From: Asterias rubens
Taxonomy: Eukaryota > Echinodermata > Asteroidea > Forcipulatida > Asteriidae
DNA length: 64,000 nt
Direction of reading: 5' to 3'
Assembly (NCBI RefSeq): GCF_902459465.1
Contig: NC_047072.1
Coordinates: 17,217,776 to 17,281,775, forward strand
The translations under genes and the position numbers were made by a program. Below the pieces are notes generated by a model. The model did no database searches, was not told the DNA's origin, and saw nothing but the letters and a program-made list of their open reading frames with translations. Below, in pieces: positions 1-11,479 of this stretch (position 1 is its first letter; each line of letters opens with the position of its first letter).

Positions 1-323
1 GGCTTAGGCCCGAGCAGCAGTTTGGGCTCCGCAGGGAAAGCACACGTTTTCAAACTAACTGACGGGGCCTTACCCGATCCCAACCGTAGTTTCGAAAACG
101 GACTATGACATGTACGTGTGAGTACACCACGTTCCATACCCGAGATTGTGGTGTTTTATCAGGCACGTATTTACATTATCAGCTTGATAATTCACAGGGT
201 TCCCTCCCTGGACGAAATTCAGACGCCTGGGAAAGATTTTAGGGACACGACACGACACGAGTCCATGGTTACTCAATGGGTAAACCATAATCAAAAAAGG
301 ACCCAAATTCACGTAGCCGCTTA

Positions 324-707
324 AAGGCAGTGGACACTATTGGTTATTACTCAAAATAATTATCAGCATAAAACCTCACTTGGTAACGAGTAATGGGGAG
401 AGGTTGATGGTATAAAACATTGTGAGAAACGGCTCCCTCTGAAGTGACGTAGTTTTCGAGAAAGAAGTCATTTTCCACGAATTTGATTTCGAGACCTCAA
501 GTTTAGAATTTGAGGTCTCGAAATCAAGCATCTAAAAGCACACAACTTCGTGTGACAATGGTGTTTTTTTCTTTCATAATCTCGCAACTTCGACGACCAA
601 TCGAGCTCAAATTTTCACAGGTTTGTTATTTTATGCATATGTTGATATACAACAAGTGAGAAGACTGGGCTTTGACAATTACCAATTGTGTCCACTGTCT
701 TTAAAGG
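324..707 (+). repeat. TTAA-flanked inverted-repeat element, family A
   Basis: First of many copies of a roughly 380-bp element. Its ends are inverted repeats: it starts TTAAAGGCAGTGGACAC and closes with the complementary end before TTTAAAG. In the middle is a near-perfect hairpin whose arms read GATTTCGAGACCTCA and its complement. It has no coding capacity, so it is a MITE-like non-autonomous DNA element. The autonomous partner is not visible in the window; TTAA at both ends fits a piggyBac-type target site but does not prove it. Confidence 0.75.
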
Positions 708-1311
708 GTCTGTAAACATTTGAAAATTAATTGTAATACAAACTTACATGCTAAGAAGTACAACATCTTTGGATAGAATGCATTTTGAGAAACATTTCAC
801 TTCGAGGTAAAGGCCTATACTTGTGGGAAAAGGTACCACTCGTTATCCCCACAAAATTAATATAAGAAGCGTTACCGCGGTAACGCTTTTCACTATTGTT
901 TACAAAACGCAAATACCTTTTGAAATGAAATATCAACAGGTTAATTTCTATAATGAATTACAAAAATCAAAGGTTCTAAAATGTCAAAGATACATTTTCC
1001 CTTCAATGATGGCTTTTGATGGCTTAAAACTACTTTACGATATTCCATTTTACGCATTCGTAGAAAGCAAAAACAAATCAGCAAATTGAAATGTGTTATT
1101 CCTTTCGAAGTTTGTCTTATCTCTCTCTCTAAAAAATAAAGAAATAAATACTGCAATATAAGCCCACTCACTTTTAAAGGGCAATTATTTGGCAGAGTTT
1201 TGTGGTCGTCTGGCAAACGGAACAGTATACACAACGAGTAGATCCCCGCCTCGGGGCTGGTTGGTTTAAGGCGTTGTATGGGCAGGTCGGGGTCTCGCCT
1301 CTTAAAGGCAT
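708..1311. other. Gene-free stretch
   Basis: No convincing coding frame. The stretch contains a short palindrome around the centre GTTACCGCGGTAACG (870-886) and sequence related to 2000-2160 (AAACATTTCACTTC...), so it is probably a remnant of another dispersed repeat. Confidence 0.5.
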
Positions 1312-1645
1312 TTTGGTAAATTGTCAAAGACCAGTATTCTCACTATGCATGAAATAACAAACCTATGAAAAATTTGACTCATTATTGGTCATCGAAGTTG
1401 CAAGAGAGTATTGGAAGAAAAAACACCCTTGTTGCACACTACGTTGTGCTTTCAGATGCATAAAAGACTTCAGCTGAAGTCTTCTATTATTTGAGCGAGA
1501 AATTACATCTCAAAAACTACATAACTTCAGAGGGAGCCGTTTCTCACAGTGTTTTATACTATCAACAGCTCTGAATTGCTTGTACAATGTACAAGCTATC
1601 AATGATTTTGAGTAATAACGTATAGTGTCCAGTGTCTTTAAGACG
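1312..1645 (-). repeat. Family A MITE-like element, reverse orientation
   Basis: The sequence runs from AATTGTCAAAGACCAGT to AGTGTCCAGTGTCTTTAA, sharing the core phrases CAAACC(T)ATGAAAA, GTTGCAAGAGA and TTCAGAGGGAGCCGTTTCT with the other family A copies. It is more diverged than the 324 copy and its central hairpin is damaged. Confidence 0.65.
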
Positions 1646-2680
1646 TTGCAGGGCTGGCCAGGCCTCGACCCTTAAGTGGATTGGTTGTATGGAAACGACT
1701 TGCACTAACTTAATTTCCCGCCACTGCTGGCTGATCAAAATAAGAAAGTCGAGGCAGACGCTTTTTATTTGTTGAAAAATGGTACGCGGCGAGATGCATG
1801 ACCTTTCGAAAACATTTCTGACTAAAGACTCAAAATAAAAGGACTGGTTTGTTTGCTTTCTTCTCTTCAAACAGTAGTCCATTCCGTTACATGTGTTTCA
1901 TGTTATTTGTTCACACAGAGAATGCATTAGTGGCTTCGTTGTGAAGAGTTTTGAAGGGAAGGTATACATTTGGAATCACTATTTAAAGTAATGGAAAATT
2001 CAAAATGATGGTTAGAAGCAGCTTTCATTAGCATAAAGCATTTTAAGAAACATTTCACTTCAAAGTAATAATGTACAATATTGATATAATATGTTTTTTT
2101 TTATGTCCGCATTTGAATCTGGGAAGCGTTACAGCAGTAACAATATTAAGATTGTGGTATCCTATGATTATTATTCTCTGTGCATGAACAAAATAACCAT
2201 AACCATAACCATTTCATAACCATTACCTTATTTAAACATCCAGATTCGGACTCGCACATCAATTTTGTGTTTTACTGAAACAAATTTACAACTACTATAC
2301 AGCAATTAAAGCAAACACTTTGACAGATTATGTTTTCACCGTGACCATGGGTTATGCGCAATGCAAACAATGTTCACATCTTCAATGTTGCCACAGTTAT
2401 CTCCCTTTACCTCTATTTATGATAACATCATCTCTCTCTCTATGGCAATGTTGTTAAAACTGACCACTGACTACAAAAAGTCTCGTTTATAACAGTTTAT
2501 TGCACATTTTTTCACTTTGGCGGTGTCTATGGCATTTGTGCATGAATTCATTTGTGACACGTTCAATGCTGTCACTGGTGAGAGTGCTTTGTGTAAAAAT
2601 ACCGCCCTAGCAGCTGGTAACCGTTTTAGCTGCATCAAGCACGCGGGCAATTATGCAAATTTGATTGAGTGCTACTTGAA
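1646..2680. other. Gene-free stretch
   Basis: AT-rich. The longest frames have no recognisable domain and no supporting splice context. I see a run of CCATAACCATAACCATT-type microsatellite near 2200, but nothing else that can be supported. Confidence 0.5.
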
Positions 2681-3518
2681 ATGATTGGCTAAACCTAATA
2701 AATTTGTATTATATGTACTTTTATATCGGGTTACTTTGTATGTGTGACTTTCACAGCTACTCTTTTTGTGGCAAGGTGTAATCCTATAGAACTAGAGCCC
2801 AAAGCGGTCATTTTTAAATTTCATTTGCATTTTTCAATCACCGAGGAAAACTTTTCTGATAAAGTTCCATGAATGGCACAAAACACATTGTTCATAAGGG
2901 GTTGCGGCAATCGTTATTTTTATTTTATATTTTTATTTTTACATTTTCATGAGGTCCAGTGTTTCAAGCAGAGGGAAAACCCCGCGGACTTCCTTATTTG
3001 ATTGTGAAATTTGGGCTGTATCCTGCCCCTGGCAAAGGGCACGCGTGTAAAGTACAAAGACTGTGTAAACAGTTCCAGTGACTTCAAATTCGATTGATGA
3101 TTGGCTAAACCTAATACATTTCTATTATGTACTTTTATATCAGGTTACATTGTATGTGTGATTTTCACAGCCACTTTTTTTGTGGCAAGTTGTTATCCTT
3201 TAGAACGCGAGCCTAAAGTGGTAATTTTCAAATTTCATTTTCAATTTTCAATCGCCGAGGAAAACTTTTCTGATGATTTCCATAAATGGCTCTTTATAGA
3301 TACTTGTAAAAACACATTGTTCATAAAGGGATGTGGCAATCATTTTTTATTTTTTTATTTTTTTTTTATTTTACATTTTCATGAGGTCCAGTGTTTCAAG
3401 CAGAGGGAAAACCCCGCGGACTTCCTTATTTGATTGTGAAATTTGGGCTGTATCCTGCTGCTGGCAAAGGGCACGTGTGTAAAGTACAAAGACTGTGTAA
3501 ACAGTTCCAGTGACTTCA
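2681..3518 (+). repeat. Tandem duplication of about 410 bp
   Basis: Bases 2681-3086 (starting GATTGGCTAAACCTAATA) recur at 3099-3518 with scattered substitutions and small indels. Shared landmarks are TTTTTGTGGCAAG, GAGGAAAACTTTTCTGAT, CATGAGGTCCAGTGTTTC and CAGTTCCAGTGACTTCA. Neither copy encodes a convincing protein. The divergence, about a tenth by eye, says it is not an assembly artefact of identical copies. Confidence 0.85.
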
Positions 3519-3535
3519 TCAGTGTGTGTAGATGG

Positions 3536-4014
3536 TTTAAAGGCACTGGACATCTTTGGTATAACAGACCAGTATATGCATCAAAACAAATCTGTTAAAA
3601 TTTTGACTCAATTGTTCATCGAAATTGCAAGAGAATAATGAAAAAAAAAACCTTTATTGCATTGCTTTCAGATTTATAATAAAAGGCATTCAGCTGCATG
3701 ATCATGAAGTCGTTTACTGTTTGAGAAATAACCCCTTCCTCAAAAACTACGTTACTTCAGAGGGAGCCGTTTCACACGATGTGTTATACTATCAACAGCA
3801 CTGGACACTATTGGTAATTACTAAAAAATAACTGTTCGAGACCCCAAAATTTGATTTTGAGGTGCGGAATTCTTTCATTATTATCTCGCAACTTCGACGA
3901 CCAATTAGTTCAAATTTTCACAGGTTTGTTATTTTTTGCCTAATTATTATGTTGAGACACTATGGTTAGAAGACTGGTCTTTGACAATTACCAAAGGTGT
4001 CCAGTGTCTTTAAG
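3536..4014 (+). repeat. Two partial family A elements side by side
   Basis: A first fragment begins AAAGGCACTGGACATC and runs to TACTATCAACAG. It abuts a second that begins CACTGGACACTATTGGTAA and ends GGTGTCCAGTGTCTTTAAG. The abutment looks like one element inserted next to or into another, followed by deletion. Confidence 0.6.
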
Positions 4015-5416
4015 AGTGCTTACCAAACTTCTACCAACCCTCTAACAGAGGGCCATGCGTGTAGACCCTCATCGATACACTTTATATAATGGGATTTTGA
4101 TGACTAAACCCCGGGTATGTTAAAGTAGTCCAAGTCCAAACTAGCATAATTATATTTCCTGAAGTGTGACTACATTATCAAAACAACCCCGACTGACAAC
4201 AAAAGTTATTGCTGCAGAAGAAAGATTGTTAGTGCATTATTTAGACGGTTCTGTTGACTTTTCTCGCCATTGTATGTGGGTGAGTTTTAGTTTACGGAGA
4301 ATAAAATCAATTGTTATGTGTGGGGGCATTGCCACTTGTGACCCCTAGTCACACAATCAAATTTCGAAGACCTACAGTTGTACATCTACTTTTAGTCTTT
4401 TAAAAGTCACGATTCTACTGTACGTTTTACTTTGAATGAACACGCGATTAGTTACAAGGTTTTGAGGGTAATTCTCAACTTCGTTTTATGACAGTGTTTC
4501 GACCATCTGTGATGTTAGGCCACATAAAAAACATTGTTGATCGTCCCCGCCCGACCGTTCAAAACCCCCGACCCCATTTTTTTTAATTTTTTTTTTTTTT
4601 AAAATCATAAAAAACAACCTTTTCAGCTGATATTTTGTTTCAAAATGTACAGGTTTGAAAAGAAGTTTTTTATTCATGTTGGCAAAGCAAGAACAATTCT
4701 TCAGATATTTACTTGGGCTACACTGTGCTTAGTTGTTTGAAAAAGTTTACATAAAATGCCATCTAGGAGTTAAATTTGTTTGACAAAACTATTGAAAACA
4801 TAAAAATAAAAAAACTCTGTTTTAAAGTGATTGTGATGATTTCTTTATTCTTGATTTTATATTTTGGCATGTCAACAAAACTTTAAAAAACAAACTTTAT
4901 TTTATTTTATGTGGCTTTACTTCCTCTTCATTCTAACGCACAACATAAGTAGCACAATGAACAGTGGTGCCAAGCAGGTCTGCTTAAGCTGAAATATTCC
5001 CTAAAAATGCTAAGCAGAAATTAGGAATATACATGTACAGGTATGCACAATTTTGTATTGCTGAGAGCAAATTTTTTTCGCTGAGCATAACTGAGTGGGC
5101 ATTGAGTGTACCGTAGTGACAATTTATTTCATCACAGATTACAAGTAAAAAGTGAAAATTGTTTTCCCTGTGTGCACTAAAAAAAAATCAAATTTGATAC
5201 TTATAGAAAAACGAAAAAAAAAAACCTTGTGTAACATTAGTATGTAAAGCTAAAATTGTATTGTCAATAGCTCTATGACATTTTTGGGCCCGGGCTAATT
5301 TCCCCCTCTGCCCTCGATTTAGATCCAACGGACAGACGCACATGACCGGAAACCAAAATTAAACAAAGTTGATTGACCTTTACGATTGCCTCAAGTTCCG
5401 TCTGAATACCTGACAC
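4015..5416. other. Gene-free AT-rich stretch
   Basis: Homopolymer-rich (several A or T runs of 8 or more), with no supportable exon. Around 4965-5100 there are phrases such as TGCTAAGCAGAAAT and GCTGAGCATAAC, which resemble the ends of the hairpin element at 60,766-61,010, so a decayed copy may lie here. Confidence 0.45.
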
Positions 5417-5775
5417 TTAAAGGCAGTGGACACTATCGGTAATTGTCAAAGACTATAGCCTTCATAAAATAACCAACTTGTGAAAATTTGAGCTCAATCG
5501 GCCGTCGAAGTTGCGAGACAATAATAAAAGAAGAAAAACACCCTTGTCACACGAAGTTGTGTGCTTTCAGATGCTTGATTTTGAGACCTCAAATTTTAAA
5601 CTTGAGGTCTCGAAATCAAATTCGTGGAAAATTATTTATTTTTCGTCACTTCAGAGGGAGCCGTTTCTCACAATGTTTTATACCATCAACCTCTCAACAT
5701 TACTCGCCACCAAGAAAGGTTTTATTCCAATAATTATTTTGAGTAATTACCAATAATAATAGTGTCCACTGCCAT
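5417..5775 (-). repeat. Family A MITE-like element, reverse orientation
   Basis: Bounded by TTAAAGGCAGTGGACACTAT and ATAGTGTCCACTGCCATT, with an internal hairpin of GAGACCTCAAATTT against its complement. Short open frames inside it are by-products of the repeat and recur in every copy. Confidence 0.75.
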
Positions 5776-6132
5776 TGGACCCTTTCGGTACAGAAAAAAA
5801 AAAGTTCACAGATTTACAAATAATTTACAGGGTTTACAGAAGGTAATGGTGAAATACTTCTCTTGAAATATTAGTCCATGAAATGCTTTACTTTTTGAGA
5901 AAACGGTAAAACAATATAAATTCTCGTTAGCGAGAATTACGAATTTGTTATAAACCCATGTCATGACACGGCGAAACGTGCGAAAACAGGAGTGGGTTTC
6001 CCGTTATTTTCTCCCGACTCCGATGTCCGATTGAGCCTAAATTTCCACATGACTGTTATTTTATATATAAGTTGTGATACACGTGTGGGACTTGGACAAT
6101 ACTGTTTACCGAAAGTGTATAATGGCTTTAAA
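5776..6132. repeat. MITE-like element, family B
   Basis: A second inverted-repeat family. Its ends read (CA)TTGGACCCTTTCGGTACAG and the complement of CCGAAAGTGTATAATGGC. The centre carries TTCTCGTTAGCGAGAA, a short hairpin conserved in the copies at 36,502 and 41,645. It has the same layout as family A but unrelated internal sequence. Confidence 0.65.
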
Positions 6133-6258
6133 GGCACTTGACACTAATAGTTACTCAAGTTACTCAATTAGTAATTACTATCAACAGCTCTCCACTGCTC
6201 GTTACCAAGTAGAACTTTATGCTAACAATATTATTATCTTGAGTAATTACCAATAGTG
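6127..6258. repeat. Internally deleted family A copy
   Basis: Both ends of family A are present (TTAAAGGCACTTGACACTAAT on the left, GTAATTACCAATAGTGTCC on the right), but only about 130 bp long and the central hairpin is gone. It directly follows the family B copy. Confidence 0.6.
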
Positions 6259-6982
6259 TCCCGGGTGCCAGTAGTTGCAGGTTTGCAATTTTTACTTACT
6301 GGCCAAATGAAGGATTTCCTGTCGCTTTCCCGATCAGGAGCCTGCAGGGGTCAAATGTCAACCTCTTAAGTATTGGTTCCAGAGCGATTCTGTGTATTGT
6401 TTTCTCGTTTAATTTAAACCATGCCTTAAAGCAATTTACCTTTCCTTATTGTGTTAGATTTGGCTCAATATTTGGATAAAGAATGAAATTGATTAGAGTT
6501 GACGGTGGGGCTATGTGGCATGTTTATAAATGAATTTGTCCTCTCTCAAATTCTTGAATAGATTCGAGGTATGTCCATTATTACTGCAGTAAAGATGTTC
6601 TTTTTACCAATTCCAAATTAATCCAAAATGGAGAACAAGCTCACAATTTTGTACATTCCTTACCTATTAATTTATCTTGTTATAACAATGGTTTGGCCTG
6701 GTTTGTGGTCACATCATAGTGAGAATGGAAAACAGTGTAGTTCAAAAATTAATCCTTACAGGAAATAGCAATCGGGTGTTACTTAAAGGGATGAGGAAAT
6801 ATCATAATAATAATTGCTATTTCAGCACCTTCAATCTTGAACGCTAAAGAGTTTAAAGATTTGCAGGAGTAGACATTAAACAGTCGTGAAGCCCAATTGT
6901 TGTTCTGAACCACCTTTGCAAGACTGACCAACAAATCTGACAAAACAAAATAAATAATTTCGAAAATATTTTTGCAACTTAC
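6259..6982. other. Gene-free stretch downstream of the candidate exon
   Basis: No repeat or reading frame that I can support. If the minus-strand exon at 6983-7366 is real, this is the start of its first intron. Confidence 0.4.
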
Positions 6983-7366
6983 GATTTCCTCCCTCAGCCA
7001 TTTAATATTCTGTTCCATTTTTGCTTCCCGCTCTCTTCTGTCCGTCCTCCACCGTTGAAATTGCACTGGCTCACGGCTCATGCCTTGGTCTCGGTCGCAT
7101 GTTCTCTGCTCCTTGCCGTAGAAACTACTGCCGGCCGGGCCGACCACCGGCGGAGCACGTCGACTCGGCTCCTCGCAAGTCGAGTGCACGGTCGGTGACG
7201 AGTCACTGGTGTGATTTATGCTAATTGTTAACTCGGCTAGGAATCGCACACCGCGCACACGTCTGGTGGTGTCAGAATTGGTGCCCAGTTCAACACCAAC
7301 GTCCGTTAAAGTGGAGTCCTTGAAAGTTGTTTCTTCTGATGAGTCGCAGTTGACATAGTCGCCCAT
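6983..7366 (-). CDS. Candidate first coding exon, protein not recognised
   Basis: On the minus strand an ATG at 7366-7364 opens 128 uninterrupted codons, ending exactly at a strong donor (ATC then GTAAGT, intron from 6982). The block is markedly more GC-rich than its surroundings, as expected of a promoter-proximal exon. The product starts MGDYVNCDSSEE, is rich in Ser, Thr, Arg and Glu, and ends in a charged, probably helical segment (REAKMEQNIKWLREEI). It has no signal peptide or membrane segment and I recognise no domain. No downstream exon could be assigned between 1 and 6982, so the rest may lie outside the window or in short exons I cannot detect. It could be a chance frame; the donor and the base composition are the arguments for it. 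Confidence 0.4.
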
Positions 7367-10300
7367 GATCCTATTTCAAATACATAAATTTTGAGTGTTC
7401 ACTAGATATGAATTCACACTCACTAGATATGAATTCACACATTATTAATTCATAATCCTCAGAGTGCTGTAGGATTTCATAATGGCTCACTCCTTCTCGA
7501 CGGTGTAAGTTCTAACAAGAAATCCTGTTTTAGAGGAAGTACCTAGAACCTGTGCCAAATTCATCTTTTGGTGAAAATACTGTTGAAAGTGAAGGAAGTC
7601 TGTTTAACTCGCATCCTGTAAACGGATATCTAACTTGCACAGATTGAGTTTATGCATTGAGTTGTATGTAAAGTTGTATTGCAAACGACTGATGTATACT
7701 GTCTGCAAAGTTGTCAAAAGAGGGCCTCACACACTCCTCAAAAAACGCACAGCGTTGTATGTTATACTTTACAAGAATTCTACGGCTAAATGTAATAAGA
7801 TTTTTCGATCCACAGTAAAGAGTGTGTGTTGTGTCTTTGTGCTGCTTAGCGAGGTAATGAAGTTTGAATGTGCCTTAAATTTCATGTCAATATTGTGAAA
7901 CTCTGTATAATAAAAATAATTCTTCAGTTGGCCTTTTATCTTGCTGTAGAAGGCAATTATAGGCACACTGCAAAAACTTGTGGTAAAACTGTTTCTGGAA
8001 CCCTATTAATAAAACACAACAGCTGGTGTCGGTTGTTGCAACCAAAACTTAGGGACAATGTGTTAAAATGCTGACAACTGTGCACGGTTTTCGCTAACTT
8101 TTCCTGGCTCACATATTGCGGGTTAAACCTTAATTTTCGAGAATTTTTTTTGTATAGTTCGTGATAGGCCTATAATAACAGTTGATCGCACAAAACATGA
8201 ACACTGACACTGTCTGCGATTTTTTTCACTCAGCTCTATATTTTAGCATCAACCGTTATGTATGAGTTTTTCAATGACATTCGAAAATGTGTGTCACACA
8301 GTATTCAAATCTTAGAAAATGTAATTCAATCTTTGCAATAAGTCCTATGACCCATAGAGTCAGGGGAAAATGTTGATTCAAGACACGGGGAGTTGGCCGT
8401 CCCAGCGAGCGGGCCTTTCGCAAGAGTGACTCATTTTATGTAAGGGTATAGACTCAATTTAGGTGTTTTTGTTGTGCGGTAAAGTTGTTATTAGTAAGGT
8501 AGTCTAAGGCACCCTGTCGAGACTTCAAAGCTTTGCTCATACTTTGAAAATATCACCGGATACTGTAGGGCGTGGTTTAGATTGATCACCTTGCTTTATT
8601 CTTAGATGGTAAAGGCATGTTTGATTTCGCTTTTGGTTTCATTTCGGTTTCAAGTTTTACGCTGCCAAAAATGCCACGCCTGATACTTCATGGAGCAACG
8701 AATGCGATTTGCTTACATGCCCCCTGGCCTTTGCCTTGCTGCCCTTGAAATGCTACAGTAGAAAGTTACAATGTCCTCACAGGGTTTTGATCTCACTTTG
8801 GTTTCATGTTACTTTTTATGCTGCCATTCAACGCTCAGGCATGATTACTTCATGGGGCAACGAAAACGATTGCCTACACCCCTGGTCATTGCCTTGGTGC
8901 CCTTGGTGTAGATTAGAAGACAGTTTACAATTCCCTAACCCCTTTGAGGAGGAAATGCCTTTTATGCCTCTGCCCTTTCAAAAACGAAGCATAAAACAGG
9001 CCCGCACCATTCACGTGTGGAATCAGTTGTTTAATATTTCGGTGAAATCTTATTTCTCATTATTCTTCATCACATCAAAGAAGAACTACAAACAATGCAT
9101 ACAGTGAATAATACAAGTAATTTTACACAATAAGATTGTCTTCAAAAAAGACTTGGAAATGTACCTTTATATTTCTCACTACTCTTCAAATCAAAATCTT
9201 CTTCCGCTTATAATTAGGTTTTGCGAGAGCAAACAGAACGGAACTTCTCTCAAGAGATATGCAGCAAGCAAAGAACCCGCTTAATTTTCCCTCCAACTTC
9301 CCCAAGGGTAGATCCCAACGTCAATGACACGCGGACAATACACGAGGAGAATCTTCAATAAAGAACCTGTCAGCTTTGACGAAGAATGGCTGAAGAAGGG
9401 TTTGCAGAAAGAAGGGTTTGCAGAAAGAAGGGTTTGCAGGAAGAAGCTTAGCAGCGCTGTCTGTCAAGAAAGCTGCCAATAGGGACCTCCAATCCAGAGA
9501 TTTAATTAATAAGAGTTGGAGAAAAATAAAGGTAAAACTCTCTTAAAGTTTAATAGATTGAAATTCACTGTGATCAATATTGACACTATACGACTGCATG
9601 TGAATCCAACATTTTTCCACATTTAAAAAAAAACTGTCAAGACCCCACCTACCTCCAAACAAGTATAAACGGTCGCGCACAAAATCCTTGCTCTATGCAT
9701 CACCCACTGAAGGTTTTTTCAGGTTTGAAAACTAGAGTTTGAAATGAACAAGTCCCCCCTAAAACAGTGATTAAGTACCAAAATTTGACGGAAATGCTTT
9801 CTGTATGTAAGAAGTGGGAGGAAAGAACGCTGTCAAGGTAGCTAAGCTTAAAAACACAACCGTGCGCTTTCATCACTCTGTATCTTCGGTCTGATTTGGA
9901 TTGGATTTTTGAAGAAATAAAAACACTTTCTTGTAACATGGCTTGTAACATCTTTCAGCAAGGCGCACCTGCATGGGCCTTCTAGATCCCTTTCTTGGTA
10001 ATGTAAACTGGTTGCCTTAAATGAGCGGGTGTCATCCCCGTAGGAGATTTGGCGCATTAGTCCAGAAAACGCCTTCTGCAGATCCCGGTGTTGAGTTAAA
10101 CATTACCGGTTACAAGGAAATCTGTCTGCCGGAGATTACGTCCCCCATGGGAAATTAGCATGGGCTTTGGGTGGATGATTCAAAGAAGGGCGCCCTCTTT
10201 CGAATCGTCTTTCGGAAGAAGTTTGTAAGGGGGATGGAGGTGTGGGGGCGGGGGGGGGGGGGGGTTAAGTGTAGCCATATTATGAAAGCTTTAACGTCGT

Positions 10301-10497
10301 GTATTAGGGTCAGGTTTTGACACCCTGGTTTTTGTAATAATACAAAACAAAATGAATCAAAATTAACATCACAAAATGATGTAAAAATGACACCAAAGTA
10401 ATCGTACTGTTGTTATTTTGGCTCCTGATTGTCTATTGTGACAACACTGACATAGGGCACAAGGACTATGATACAACCCAGTTTTTGCAGCGTAATG
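7367..10497. other. Gene-free stretch with small local repeats
   Basis: No gene can be supported. Contents: a 20-bp tandem pair (ACTAGATATGAATTCACAC) at 7400-7440; a diverged tandem duplication of about 165 bp covering 8620-8775 and 8786-8935 (both halves contain TACTTCATGG(A/G)GCAACGAA); three to four 15-bp units AAGAAGGGTTTGCAG at 9393-9450; and a G tract at 10,244-10,264. A 48-codon frame after an acceptor-like TTATAATTAG at about 9208 ends in a stop near 9360 and could be a terminal exon, but nothing else supports it. Confidence 0.4.
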
Positions 10498-10880
10498 CTT
10501 AAAGGCAGTGGACACTATTGGTAATTACTCAAAATAATTATTAGCTTAAATCCTTACTTGGTAATGAGTAATGACGAGAGGTTGATGGTATAAAACATTG
10601 TGAGAAACGGCACCCTCTGAAGTGCCATAGTTTTTGAGAAAGAAGTAATTTTCCACGAATTTGATTTCGAGACCTCAGATTTAGAACTTGAGGTCTCAAA
10701 ATCAACCATCTAAACGCACACAACTTCGTGTGACAATGGTTTTTTTTTCTTTCATTATTATCACGCAAGTTCGATGACAGATTGAGCTCAAATTTTCACA
10801 GGTTTGTTATTTTGATGCATATGTTGAGATACACCAACTGTGAAGGTTCTAATTACCAATAGTGTCCACTGCCTTTAAGG
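10498..10880 (+). repeat. Family A MITE-like element
   Basis: Complete copy: TTAAAGGCAGTGGACACTAT on the left, AGTGTCCACTGCCTTTAA on the right, with internal hairpin arms GAGACCTCA(GA) and TTGAGGTCTC. It is one of the better-preserved copies and serves as a reference for the family limits. Confidence 0.8.
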
Positions 10881-11479
10881 CTGTGCTAACATTGCACTCT
10901 TAATGTGCATAATTATTTTTATGTGCGATAATTACCTTTTACACTTTGTTTTAAGTCTCCCTGTGACCCGTTTTTGTTGTTGTTGAATGTTTTGTCTCCT
11001 CATAATCAATGTGTTCTTGAAGTATAGTAGAAGAAGCACAACGGTGATTCGGCGCAAGCGGGTGAAATAGCGCCCTCTTGTGGACGAACCTATGCTCTCG
11101 AGTTAGGGCGAGTAGATGCGGACAAAACTGCCATCTCAGACTTGAAATCAAGTCTACAAGTATACACTATGACCACCTTTCGTTGTTGAAGTGTTTACTC
11201 TATCTAGCCATCGTACCATGTGCAATAGGAAACCTTATTTCGGAAACAATGCCGACCTTTCCAGGTGACTGGTGTGGAAATTTTCTCAACGAATGTGGGA
11301 AGTTCCCGTATTATTGAAATGCAATAGTTGCAAGGTCAAACTTGTTGTTATTATTATTGCACATTTACGTTTGGTACGCTTCAAAAAATACAACAGCATG
11401 CTTCTTTTATGCAATATGCCTATGGGTAATTTCTTCCACCATTTCAAACGGAAATATATCTGGTGAATATACCTTATAA
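10881..11479. other. Gene-free stretch
   Basis: Short frames only. Nothing recognised apart from simple T-rich sequence. Confidence 0.4.

Noticed and set aside
1562-1882. 106-codon minus-strand frame as a downstream exon of the 6983-7366 candidate
   Set aside because: Its 3' third lies in a family A repeat and no suitable acceptor in phase was found.
5488-5756. Repeated small ORFs (also at 10,541, 50,341 and 55,531)
   Set aside because: The same peptide appears wherever a family A element lies; it is repeat sequence, not a gene family.
8709-9107. 132-codon plus-strand frame
   Set aside because: It spans a diverged tandem duplication and shows no domain, codon pattern or splice context.
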